Assembly: GCA_023313575.1 (NCBI GenBank) | Contig: JAJTTP010000013.1 | Span: 806,001-870,000, forward strand | Length of the DNA: 64,000 nt | Direction: 5' to 3' | DNA from: Eutypella sp. D-1 | Lineage: Eukaryota; Ascomycota; Sordariomycetes; Xylariales; Diatrypaceae | In this document: positions 22,493 to 33,644 of the stretch, in pieces | Layout of the letters: each line of letters opens with the position of its first letter | Numbering within the stretch: the first letter of the stretch is position 1 | Position numbers and translations under genes: made by a program | Notes under the pieces: model-generated | The model's input: the letters and a program-made list of their open reading frames with translations, nothing else | Told to the model about the DNA's origin: nothing | Database searches by the model: none

Positions 22493-24593
22493 GATGGCGA
22501 ATCATTTCAAGGCGTTATGTTTAAAACTGCTGCTCTCAAATGTGACCAAGAGTGAGCTGTCATATTTGGTTATGATAAATATAGGGTGGAAAGCAAACCC
22601 TATTTGACCTACTCAGATGAGGAACGGATGCTATCCAAACGCTATATATACAGAAACAAGTGCAGTATAAGGTAGCTTCGTTTCTCCATCATACGGGACA
22701 GAGCTCCGTTGGGTATAGCAGCAGTGTAAGATGAAGAAACATGGCCATTACGACATGGAGGCCGGCATTCTCTTAAGTCCGCTCTTAATATTTCCATTCT
22801 AGATATCTATGTCCGTAAACTCCGGTTTGATGACCTGATTACGCTGGATACCAGTAGGTCCTGGCCCACTTCCCTGACATGGAAGTTGAGGCGCATTGAA
22901 CGCTCATCATTCGGTCTGGGCCCGTATATGAGTGGAGATATACTGGGTTTCTGGTTGTTGAAGGAGGTCCCGAGATCTCGATACCTATTAGATAGCCTCT
23001 TAACGACCCAATTTCTTACATCAGGCGAATATTGTAGACGAAATGATGTTTAGTAGTTAGTTTTCAATAGCAAGGTGTGACAGAGCTCGTATCGCTGTTC
23101 TCCAGTATGCATCAAGGAGCGGTTTGCTACCGTTGACTATATAGTTATCATAATAGCCGAAGTGAAGTGTGATACAGAGTAGGTACAGGATTGGTCCATT
23201 ATGCAATAAGTAATTTAGTTAAAGAAGTATACCCCGGTAAGTAGGGGCGTAGGGCAGTTCATCGCCAGTGAAGTCGTTGCTAGCCCGAAGGATGGGATTT
23301 GTCATGACATGTTGCAGCAGCTTTCCATGATAGATGTGAAGACTGATCAGGTATCTCCGGCAAGTAGGCTGATGCAGATAATAAGGATCGCCTTTGGGAC
23401 ACGGCCAGTAATTTGAGACCACTTGAGGCTCATGAGAGTGGGACTCCGGAAGGGCGTTGGAAATCCTCAATGTCGTCTAGTAAAGAGACGGAAATTCTTT
23501 TTGCCCCTGGATCCTGTCGCAAACGTAGGGCATAGGCTGGCGCAAAATAGCTAAGAAACATCGAAGAGCCTATTGAAACTAAGACAAGTTGCTCGCTTTC
23601 GGCATGAATAGCGGAGCTAATGGATGTGGTTGCGGACATTTATTGACGTGAAGTGTGACACGGGATGTCGGGGGCGCCAAGAACCCCTATTCTGTGGGAT
23701 CGTCGGACCAATGACAGCGGCCGTGAGCTGGCCCAACACACGGAACCTACAAAAAGACGGACGGCAGGGAGAATCATCGAACACGGGACAGCAATTCATT
23801 TAACGCGTAGTAAATCAAATTGCATTTGCTTTCAGCTAGACGCGTTCTGTACAAACGGCGTTTGTCGAGTCCGACCCGTTTTTCTCCCGTGATATTGACG
23901 ATATCCACATCAATAAAAGCTAATACATACATAATTATTGGCGTTCCAAAACCCGCATATCGGCCGCAACGTGGCTGTTCTGTGCTTACGGCTGCGGCCT
24001 GAATCTATTGCAGTAGATAACCTACCATCAGGTAGTAGTGACAGGCTGGTGGCTGTAGTAGACGTGGTCGCGTTACTTACCACAGTAAGGTACTAGAGTA
24101 GTCGTCGCATTAACATCCCGTATGTCACGGCTCGGGTTGAGTCTACCCTGGTAACTTTCCGGTTTTAAACGTAGCAAAAAGAATATATCCAAGAAGTAGC
24201 AATGGACTCGCAAATCTGCCCCGGGCGTAGAAGTATCATGCATAGTTCATCACGACTTCCTTAAGCCAGTGGTCGCACCTCCGCTATGGACGTAAGCTTG
24301 CGGTAACCCACCCCTTTCACTCAATACCGTACGGATGACGACAGCACGACAGCACCTCTGGGAAAGACAAGATAGCATCCGGTTGCTCTAAAGAAGGCGT
24401 CGGGGAATGGGATCGCGACAGAAAGGAATGAGAAGTCTTTCGGGAATGTGAAAGACGGCTGGACGGACCCCTTAATTATTTCAACGTCAATAAAGCCCTG
24501 TGTTGGCGACCCCATTAATTATTTCCTATTCGATATAATTATTGATAGCATCACAGTACACGATAGAAAGGCATCATTAATACACCGATCGAC
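22493..24593. other. Long gap with decayed coding fragments
   Basis: About 2.1 kb. On the minus strand, frames 23639-23430 (starting MSATTSISSAI, with LVLVSIGSSMFLSYFAPAYA) and 23470-23219 overlap in different phases and look like one broken gene. I could not name the family or find splice sites that join them. The rest appears to be promoter and spacer. Confidence 0.35.
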
Positions 24594-25996
24594 ATGTTTC
24601 GCGTTAACCTCCTCGCCCTCGCCGCGTGGTCGGCGGCCACGGCTGCAGCACGCAGGTGTCAGAACCTCACGATACCGATCTCGATAAAGGCAGAGAACCA
24701 GCAGTTCGACCTTATGCCACCGCAGTCTGACATTGAGGTGACGAACTTCATCCTGGACCTCGCGCGACCGATGAACAACTTGGCAGACGACCTGTTCACG
24801 GGCGTAAGTTCATCACCCCACCCGCAAACCATCTCCTCCCTTGGCTTTTGGAGAGAGAGAAAGAAAGGTTGACTCATCTCCGTAAAGCTCGTGAACGTGT
24901 CGGGCAGCTACTGCATCGCGGCGACGTACTGCACGCCGGACTCGGGACCCGGCAAGGCACTGCAAATCCTAACGCATGGGATCGGGTTCGACCGGTCGTA
25001 CTGGGACTTCCCGGCGGTGCACGGGCGCAACTACAGCTACGTGAACGCGGCGCTGGAGCGGGGGTACAGCACGTTCGCGTACGACCGGCTAGGGATCGGG
25101 GCATCGTCGCACGGGGACCCGATCAACGAGGTGCAGGCGGCGCTGCAGATCGAGGCGCTCGCGTACCTGACGGCGGGCCTGCGGACCAACGGGCTCGACG
25201 GCGCCCTCGACACAGCGTACGAGAAGACGTTCCACGTCGGCCACAGCTTCGGGTCCGCGCAGACCTACGCCTTCACGGCCCGCGCCGCGCGCCACGGCGT
25301 GCACAACGTGTCGGACGGCATCGCGCTCACCGGGTTCAGCGGGAACACGGCCTTCGTGCCATACTTCCTATTCGGCGGCAACTTCGTCTCGGCGACGTCG
25401 AGTCCTACCCTCGCGTCCGCGTACACCGAAGGCTACCTCGCGGCCGGCGACGCCTCGGCCGTCCAGGCCAACTTCTTCGCTCCCGGCCAGTTCGATCCCG
25501 CCGTGCTGGCGGCAGCAACGAAGGCCGGGCAGCCCGCGGCGATCGGGGAGCTCCTGACCCTGGCGGGCACTTTTAACAGAACAAATGCTTACTCGGGGCC
25601 CGTTCTCGTGGTAACGGGAGGTAAGAAGTCTTCATGCTTTCACCTGCTTCCCCCTCCTTCCTTCATGGCTTTTCACATAAGGCACACTAGACTGACACGC
25701 ACGGGCGCTCGCGCTATATGTAGACAAGGACATCCCGTTCTGCGGCGGCAACTGCACGAGCGGCGACTCGATGATCCCGGCAGTTGTGGAGCAGCGTTTT
25801 GGGAACTCCAGCGACTTTAAGACCGTCGTGATCCCCCATGCCGGCCACGGCTTGAATCTGGTGGGTTATCGTCACGGCACACAGTTCGCTGCTGAACAGA
25901 GCTGAATCCCCGGCTAACCCCTCCCGACAGGAGTACTCGCACCCTCTTACATATGCGGCGATCCTCGACTTCTTCGATGAGAAGGTCTTGAATTAA
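24594..25996 (+). CDS. Secreted alpha/beta-hydrolase
   Basis: Four exons, join(24594..24803, 24888..25620, 25724..25860, 25931..25996), give 381 residues. All introns are GT-AG (84, 103 and 70 bp). Residues 1-20 (FRVNLLALAAWSAATAAA) form a signal peptide. The fold markers are in order: LTHGIGFDRSYWDF (oxyanion-hole region), AYDRLGIGAS, the nucleophile elbow GHSFGS with Ser at about 190, an acidic DKD at 315-317 and GHGLNL with His at about 356. CGGNC is near the acid and could form a disulfide. The substrate cannot be told; related fungal proteins are generic esterases or lipases. GC content is clearly higher than in the genes to the left. The gene marks the transition from accessory to core sequence. 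Confidence 0.85.
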
Positions 25997-26637
25997 ATGT
26001 GTTGGATGGGTTGTTTTTCTTTTTTTGGTTGGCGTAGTAGGCTTGGGTCCATCATTGGAGGAAGCTTTTACCTGTATAGAAGTAGACGGTCACGTTTGTC
26101 TGCGCTACCCTAATAAATCCATAAATTTCAAATTATTGAAATCATTGATAAAAATGAAATCGCAAGGCACCCGCCCTCGCCAATCCTTTTCGGCATCATA
26201 TCGTATCGTCTCAATGCGATAATCGCATTTAACCTGGTGTAAGCCGACAGCTGTAAAATTGTAAGAGCACACTACCTGGGTAGAGTCGGGCTTCTCTAAG
26301 ACAGCACTATCGTGAGACTGAACATGGGGTAGGTACTTGAATTGCTACGGGGGGCTGCGCGCATTGAAGTCGCAAAGGCAAAAGGGGGAGCCGATAAGAT
26401 TATCGCGCCGCCGGCTAAGAAACTATTACTTACGGAGCCGATGTGGGGTAGATTTTCAAAACCTCAATTGCCCCACCATTCCAGAACCTCCCGGCTTAGT
26501 GGTTGCATATCCCCCCCCCCCCCCATTTTGCCTTGCCTTATCTGCTAAGAGGAGAAACGCGCAGCTATAACCCCGCGGGAGGGGACAAGGAAGTCACATT
26601 CCAATTCTATTTTAAAAAGGAAAAAAAAAAAACCAGT
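25997..26637. other. Intergenic, hydrolase 3' flank and LTO1 promoter
   Basis: About 0.6 kb, including a C14 run at 26511-26524 about 115 bp before the LTO1 start. An in-frame ATG at 26503 exists but lies before the run and is not favoured. Confidence 0.6.
26511..26524. repeat. C14 homopolymer upstream of LTO1
   Basis: Fourteen consecutive C in the likely promoter or leader. Confidence 0.85.
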
Positions 26638-27270
26638 ATGGCATCCGACGACGAGCTGTTCGACGACGTGCTGAACCTCGAGGAGCGGTACTACCGCGAG
26701 GGCTACGACCTCGGGTACCGGGACGGGGCGGAGGCCGGGCGGGTCGAGGGCCGCTCCGTCGGCCTCAAACAGGGGTACGAGAAGTTCCTCGAGGCCGGCC
26801 GGCTGCAGGGTCGCGCCATCGTCTGGGCGAACCGGATCCCGACCTTACGGGGGCCGCCTTCATCATTATCGTCTGCTGGTGGGGAATTATCATCATCATC
26901 AACATCTCCGTCGACAACACCATCATTATCACATACCCAGCCGCCCCGAGATACAGGCGCGGAGGCGCGGAGACTCCCGGACCTAGGCCAGGGCCAGGCA
27001 GCCGCCAGCAGCAGCAGCAGCGCGACGACGAGGCTCGAGAAGAACGTGGCGATCCTGTATGGTATGCTGGAGCCCGGCACGCTATCGACGCGTAACGACG
27101 ACGACGCCGTCAATGACTTCGACAGCCGCGTCAAGGGCGCGCGGGGCAAGTTCAAGGTCGTCGAGAGGGTCGTTGGAGAGACCGTTGACGCTGATGGGGT
27201 TGCGGTTGGGGCGGGGCCGGGAGCTAAGAATGAGAATATTGAAGATGTTGGGAGGATGCCGCGCAGGTAG
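26638..27270 (+). CDS. LTO1: LTO1/ORAOV1 homologue (Yae1 N-domain, deca-GX3 protein)
   Basis: A single exon of 210 residues. It starts MASDDELFDDVLNLEERYY and runs into the GX3 motif: Gly at 22, 26, 30, 34, 38, 42 and 46, then 54 and 58. This repeat defines the Yae1/Lto1 family. In yeast, Lto1 and Yae1 form an adaptor that recruits the ABC protein Rli1 to the cytosolic iron-sulfur targeting complex. About 100 Ser/Thr/Pro-rich residues separate the motif from a C-terminal helix-like part (RLEKNVAILYGMLEPG). I chose 26638 over the in-frame ATG at 26503 because family members begin just before DELFDDVL. The gene converges with nuo-21.3. Confidence 0.85.
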   Translation: MASDDELFDDVLNLEERYYREGYDLGYRDGAEAGRVEGRSVGLKQGYEKFLEAGRLQGRAIVWANRIPTLRGPPSSLSSAGGELSSSSTSPSTTPSLSHTQPPRDTGAEARRLPDLGQGQAAASSSSSATTRLEKNVAILYGMLEPGTLSTRNDDDAVNDFDSRVKGARGKFKVVERVVGETVDADGVAVGAGPGAKNENIEDVGRMPRR

Positions 27271-28122
27271 TGTTGTATGTGCATTTTGCTGGTGAGAGGG
27301 GGGACGGGGGAGGGGGATGGGCGGAATTATCAGGCGCTTGATACGGATGGATTAATACCGACATGAGACGGCCATCATTGAAGGGTTCATAGAAAGCATC
27401 TGGATGCACGTACACGAGTTCACAGCCATCCGCGCTGTCGTAATTGCGCAGCCCAGTCTTGTTACGAGAATATACTGCAGTCCTAATCGTAGCGCATCCC
27501 CCTTCACTTCTATTAAGGTATTATGCGATAGTATGTTCCTAACCTCATACACCTTTCCTACAATTATATTTACCGCAGAACTGCTTCTCTTGCGGGCGGG
27601 AGGCATGCAATCATTTTCCATCTTGCCTTTTTTTTCCCGCTGTGCAACTGGATAAGTATCTCTAGTATGCTCGCAATCCCTTGCATTGCCATCCCGTAAT
27701 TCCAGCACAGTACGAAGCAGCAGTCATTCATGATACGGTCTATGATAGAGGATAATAGAGCAGCTCGGAGAGAACCCAGGACCATCATGCTCACACCCCG
27801 ATCATTCGCCAAATAGACATATACTTGAATGGAACCAGTAAAATTTTTTTTAACATGACAGAACTTTAGGTATAAGGTCTTGTGTTTTATTCCTGTCTAC
27901 TCCCTTCCCCTCTCCGCTTTATTCGATATATACAGCGCACACGTCTTTACTCCGTCCCTTCGTCTCGCCATCGTTGTACGTTTCCTCTATTTGAAGGAGC
28001 GGCACGGGTACCTATACAACGTAGAAAAAGGGAAAAGGTCAGCTTCTAACGACTCGTCTCATCCAACAACAGTACCTCCAAGCTATCTAGGTAGGGCCAG
28101 TTGAAAGGGGTTCACTTAATAC
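27271..28122. other. Intergenic between convergent LTO1 and nuo-21.3
   Basis: About 0.85 kb of 3' flanks. Overlapping short frames on both strands look like noise. A GTGAGT just after the nuo-21.3 stop could be a 3' intron donor. Confidence 0.55.
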
Positions 28123-28881
28123 TCACTTTGAGGGATACGAGCCCGCCTCTTCCTGGCCGACGAGGGAGTAATCGTGGACCTTCCAGTTCCCCTGGGTCTG
28201 CAAGCGCTGGCCGCTAGGGAGAGGCGGCAGGCCGTCGACGAGGAGATCTTTAGCGACAGCAGCGGCGCCCTTAGCCTCGACGAAGGCAGCAAGACCACCG
28301 GGGGCGTCGCCCTCCTGGCGGGCGGCGACGAGGGCGTTCTGGCCGGCCTCGCCGACGAGCTCTTGCTTCGGGGCGGCGGCGCTGCCGACGGACAGCAGAC
28401 CGACGGCGTCGCCCTGGTTCACGTAGCTCAGGCGCGGGTATCCCCGCCGCACGTCCCGCTTCCAGTACGGGTTGTCGGCGATATCGCCGGCGGGCGTCGT
28501 CACGGGGTCGGTGTACTCCAGCGGGTCGTTGGACCCCGGCGGCGGACGCCGGAAGTGCGGGTTCAGCGGCACGCCGGTGGAGCGTTCGGGCTCGAGGACC
28601 ACGGCGCGCCGGAATCGCTCCCAGATGCCTGTGGATTGTAGGGTTTGTTTCTATCGTGGGCGAGGAGAGTTCGAGGCAAGTTGTTAGTTCGGCGATGCGT
28701 GATGATGCGTGGTCGGAGTCTCGTGATGGCGAGCAGAGAACCGCGTCGGTGGCTTAGGAAGGGGCCCGAATGGGGGCAATAAGGCATAAGGGGATTATCA
28801 GGGTTGGGGGTGACGTACTGATGTAAGAGGCATCTTCCCTCCCACCGTAGAGGCAGCTTTCGCTACCGCCTTGGAAGCCAT
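28123..28881 (-). CDS. nuo-21.3: NADH:ubiquinone oxidoreductase 21.3 kDa subunit
   Basis: Two exons, complement(28881..28819, 28650..28123), with a 168-bp intron (GTACGT...ATAG, phase 0), give 196 residues, about 21 kDa. The join gives MASKAVAKAASTVGGK, PLTS, then KQTLQSTGIWERFRRA. It is followed by LEPERSTGVPLNPHFRRPPP, GSNDPL, PAGDIADNPYWKRDVRR and WKVHDYSLVGQ. This matches my recollection of the fungal 21.3 kDa accessory subunit of mitochondrial complex I (NADH oxidation, inner membrane). A nearer acceptor (ACAG at about 28629) would break the frame. The frame stops at AAG-TGA directly over a GTGAGT, so a different C terminus through one more intron is possible. Confidence 0.82.
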
Positions 28882-29519
28882 GGTCGCTGTATGTGTGTCT
28901 GCAAGACAATCGCGGATTGCAATGGTATCGCTGGAGAATCGGAGGTGGTGAAGTGGTAGGTAGGTTGTGTTTCGAGGTTCGGAGGAGGAACCTGAGAATG
29001 GCGGCGATGGATGATGGAAATGGACGGGAGAGGGAAAACCGGGGAGGACGGGACTTGGACCGAATTATTACCGGTGGAAGAGCTTTAGTGAAAGCTTAAG
29101 TGACGTGCCGGTTTAATTGGAATGGACAGCGGGTCAACAGTCCTGGAGTCCACTACAAAAGTGCGCTAAATACCTGAGTGGCCAATCAGCGTTCGAATAA
29201 TACCAATTAAATACAGTGTCTCACAGAATACGCACTGGTAGTAATGACGGGCAAGAAGGACTTAACCTGAATTTATTTCAGGATGTACTTGGGAAATTCT
29301 GACTTAAACACTTCACTTCCAATTATCACGGCAACGGCCGGCCACTTTGACACAATAGCGCGATAGTTTCCAGAGGCGATAGCTTTAAAGCCTTGATTCA
29401 CGACTGGCCCGGCACGTATTTACTCAGCTCAGGCATTGGCCTACCACTAGTTATGCTCGCCGTGTGACTCGCACGATGTGTTGAAGCCCAGACATCATGC
29501 CCTGAATATACCCGCTCAA
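28882..29519. other. Intergenic, nuo-21.3 promoter and LYS9 3' flank
   Basis: About 0.64 kb. No frame or RNA gene recognised. Confidence 0.6.
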
Positions 29520-31279
29520 CTAAGACATCCGCTCCACGAGAGCGATGTTCTCAGCAAGCAGCTTCTCCCGAAGGGGCTTGCAGACGTCCTCCGTATAAGG
29601 ACCGAATACCCCCGGCTTGACGAAGGCAGGATGCCCATCCAACACCAGTTGGGTCGCGACGCCACAGGTGACCCCGACCAGCTTGGACATGGCGGAGTAG
29701 CCGTCTCGTTCGCCATACTCTTCCAAGGTCGAAGTAAGGACGTTCTAGGTGAAGCCTCATGTCAGTGCTCCTCGAGTTGTCACTATGCGGTAATGCTTGT
29801 AGATATTCCCCCAACTTACGGTAGATCCATCCTCCCACTCGATCACGAATTTATGCTGTAGCATGACTAAGTCCCTCTCGCCGGGCTGGAACTTGCAGAG
29901 CTCGTAGAGGCGCGTCGATATGGTGTCCAGCAGCGTATCGCGGACAGGAGCCTCGTCGTCAGAGAAGAGCCCTATCCACCGGAGACCAGCGAGGACCTGC
30001 TCCCTCTCAGCGGGCGAGCGAAAAGTGCATAGCTCGTCGACCTTGGAGACAAGCTCCGCCTCGGTCCCGGAAGACGCGGCCGTCACCCTCTGCTGGATCC
30101 GGGCCCAGGTCATCCCGGGGCCTAGCCAGGCCTTCTCGGTCGGATCTAGCCAGCCGAGGTCGGCGAGTGCCCTGACCAGGGCTGGATTACCCTCGTAACG
30201 GAGCGAGCCGCGCACGAAGGTCTGCGCCTCCGGGATCCCGTACAGCTCCCGGAAGGGACGCGAGTCCCGGTTCGGGTACGCCACGAAGGAGTAGCCGTCC
30301 TTAACGTGGTAGGGCGCCGCTGCCGCCATGAGGTCCCGGTTCGCGATATGCACCTCCTCCCCGTCGCGCAGGAAGGTCGCTGAGTTCTGCTGGGATAGCA
30401 GGACGCCCCGAGGAGACCACGAGAACTGCGCGCACCATGAGTTTCCCTTTGCTACCAATAGTTGACGTAGCGGGTCCCTTTTTTCTTTTCTTTATTTCAT
30501 TCAACGATTAGGGGATGGACTTGCCTTAAATCGAAGCGGATTATCCGCACACTCCGGAGCAGGCAAACCACCGCAGAAAGAATGGAACTCCTTGATCTAA
30601 AAAGGAGATCGAGAGCGCGCCCATATGTGTTAACCAACAACTTAGATATATTTCCAATAATGAGGTAAAGTAAATGCTAGGCCATAAAAAAAATCCAAAT
30701 TTACCTTTCCGCCTTTCTCGTGGATCTCATGGATGGCCTTCACAGCATACAGATGATCGATACCAGGGTCGACGCCGACCTCGTTCAGCACCGTGATGCC
30801 GGCCTCGGCGGCGGCGTCGTGCAAGGCCCCGATGGCAGCCGAGATGTAGCTCGTGGTGACCACGTGCGTGCCGCCCTGCACCGCCAGCCGGATGATCTGC
30901 GCGTGGTGCACGTACGGCACGAGCGACACCACGAGGTCGTGTGCCGCGATCACGGCGCCCAGCTCCGGCGAGGCGACGTCGAGCTGTATCGCGCGGGCGC
31001 GCGGGCGTTCCGCGCTCTTCCTGGCTACGTCTTGTGCGGAAGATAGGGTTCGCGACGCTGTTGGGGGGCGCGGCGATCAGCCAGACTCATACCTCGCTCC
31101 CGGCCTCGCATCAACCACCTTTCCTCAAGGACGGCGATTCTTTTTTTAAGAGCTTGCTGTAGATCTTGCACACACACGCACTTACCGATCGTAACCACGT
31201 TTTTCGGGTTCCTGAGCAGGTAGTCCACGCAGGGTCTAGAGACCATGCCGCTCCCGAGCACGAGGATCTTGTTCGTCAT
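29520..31279 (-). CDS. LYS9: Saccharopine reductase (NADP+, L-glutamate-forming)
   Basis: Five exons, complement(31279..31186, 31030..30705, 30596..30525, 30425..29820, 29744..29520), give 440 residues, the usual length. The Rossmann start is ILVLGSGMVSRPCVDYLL. Family signatures follow in order: DLVVSLVPYVHHAQII, HVVTTSYISAA, NEVGVDPGIDHLYAVK, then the 24-residue exon 3 (IKEFHSFCGGLPAPECADNP), FSWSPRGVLLSQQNSATF, VAYPNRDSRPFRELY, ERDLVMLQHKF and YSAMSKLVG. The enzyme makes saccharopine from aminoadipate semialdehyde and glutamate, the penultimate step of fungal lysine synthesis. Intron 3 (30524-30426) begins GCAAGT, a GC-AG intron; the other three are GT-AG. Skipping exon 3 would remove conserved CGGLPAPE. 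The exon 1/2 acceptor is the least certain. Confidence 0.92.
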
Positions 31280-33644
31280 TTTTGGGGGGGAGAGACTCCG
31301 TTAGGACGGACTGGAGTCTCGGAAGATGCACTCGTTAGTTATAATGAGAGGATGCGGACAGCGCTTTCCGGTTGCAATTGAGTACTCGTACTGTTAGGTT
31401 CTAAATTGATATAGCGGGGGTATAAGTAGAGCGCGTTTTGAAGTTAGGCGTAAGGGGGGTTGGGTTGGTGCGAGTCGACCTGGATACTGTAGATGGCAAA
31501 GCTATAGTGCATATATGTAGGAGTTCAGGAGCAGGGATGGACAGGGCCAATATTCAACGTCCGGTAATGGAGGCTCATTGAGTCACTCGCCGAGTTTCTG
31601 GTTCACCCCGAACTACGGGTTATTTCCTTCGTACTCCCTCGCGGTGGATGCGTCCGTTCCCGGCTACATAATACACAATTTCGGCTGAATATAGATGCTC
31701 TTGCCAGTTCATTTATGTCGGGTGTCAGTCCCTCAATGTTAGCAGAATTGTGGGTGGTTGTCGCTGAACCAGAGGGATAGCTATCTATGTATAGGTGGTA
31801 TCCGTGGAATTGCGTGACAACATGGGTTCAAGTTATGAGCTCCCTCCCTCTCTCAAACACCTCCCTAACACAAGTTTACGTGCATATATATGCAGCATCA
31901 TGAAAGTGAAAGTCTTCTCAGAGTGTGAAAGCAGGAACGCGGTGTGTTTTAAAAATGCAGTTTGATCCCCTCGAGGGAGGACGTCTTAGTCTGTATCTAT
32001 AACGGCTCTAGGTTAGAGCGGGGACGAGGCCGATGAGATATCTTGCCGCTTCACAAAGCCTCGAGAGAAAGGTGTGCGATTCCGTTGGCGCGCGTTGGCA
32101 AGAAAAAGGCATTTATTCATTCGGCCGACGGTGCAAATGCAGAACCAGAGAAAGGGGGCTAGTTAGTTGATGAAGGACGTAAGGAAAACTCAATCTCGCA
32201 TGCCCTATCTACTACAAGATTGCAGGAAAACTATACATGATTGACGGCGGATTACGGCAGGTAAGTGCTGTATCAGAGTGTATGGACTAGCTGCTGGTTT
32301 CACAGACTCGGGGTTTTATAGGGTTTTGTTTTTTTGTTTTATTCCGGCTCCGACTCTGGTCCCGGCCATCAGCTCCCACGACGCGCGTGTGCCCCCTTTT
32401 TCGGGGTAAGTGAGGGAGGGAGCCTGAAGACGTCGGATATCCGACCCCTGTTTGCGCACTGCCTAACCCTAGCTAAACTTGAAAGCGGGCTGGATATATA
32501 ACGGCGCGGGCCTGAATGCGAGTTTCAGAGCGTCTTGACTGGGAAGCATCACGATGTCCGTGGCGTAGCCCGAAATTTTCACATATTCGAGCAGCGTTTT
32601 GAAACGACCCCTCCCCTTTCTTCCTTTTAGTGTATGATTGGCACCTGCTGCAACAGCAGCAAACTTTGAGATACCCGGGAGACTGGGCCGGACGGGTGGA
32701 TCCGGCGGGACGTCAACAGCATTACGTAGAACCATGTCTAGATGGATCCATTCACGCGTTAAGTAGTGTTAGTGATGTTCAGGCATTCTCATGGTAATTA
32801 TACTAGAAGAGCCACAGTACGACAGCCGCTAACTTCTACTCTCCTCTCTACCTGTGTATAGCTAGTATTGTGATGTTTGGCCGATCTATTGAATTATTGG
32901 TCTCATTATTTGTTAAGTTTTGGCCCTGTTGAAACGCGGCATTTCTAGTTTGATTAATGTCCAAGATCCCCAACTACTTTGTTGCCGCCGTCTAGCTGAT
33001 CACCGTAGCGGGCGCCTAGCAGCAGTAATAGATCTCATAGATGGGACCACAGGAAGGCCAAGGGTGCGTACTTGACAGGTCTTCTAGGCTCTACTTGGAC
33101 AAGTAAATTACGAATGCGATTCTCAAACGAACACCAATAGAGCCATACCGATCCGATCAGCGGCAATCCAACCAACTAAAAAGGATATCTAGCCGCCGTG
33201 AATGCCTGCCTCCTGGCCATTGGCCAAAGCGTCCAGCAGTTAAATATACCGAGGTGTACCGCTGCTGCTTCGGCCGAAAAGCAATCTACATCTTACATTC
33301 ATTTCCTCGTCTTTAAAAGATTAATACAACTTGCCCGACTCCGAGGTGCTGTCGCCACGCCACGTTTTACCATTATAATATATCGTCAAGTTCGTTCTTA
33401 TCGCTACCGTAGTAAGACTACTTCGGGAACTAAAAGAGGCCGTCGATCTCTGCCAAGAGACTAATTCTGGGGATTCTGGGCGGGGCTTTCAGCTTTCCTT
33501 CCCTGATCAGCTCGCTCGCCGCCCATAAATTCCCGGCGGCAGCCTGGTGTCTGCGATTGCGATTCTGCTTCCATTGAATGTTCTGGCACTGTTTACAAGA
33601 ACGTATACACCGGTGGATAGAATCAGACGTTCCAAGAATTCATC
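31280..33644. other. Intergenic between divergent LYS9 and AIM24
   Basis: About 2.4 kb. An 88-codon minus frame (32735-32469) and an 88-codon plus frame (33198-33464) have no recognisable similarity and I do not call them genes. T-rich runs occur near 32325. Confidence 0.5.

Noticed and set aside
24848..25576. 242-codon plus frame overlapping the hydrolase
   Set aside because: An Arg-rich frame in GC-rich DNA, out of phase with the hydrolase exon that carries the catalytic motifs.
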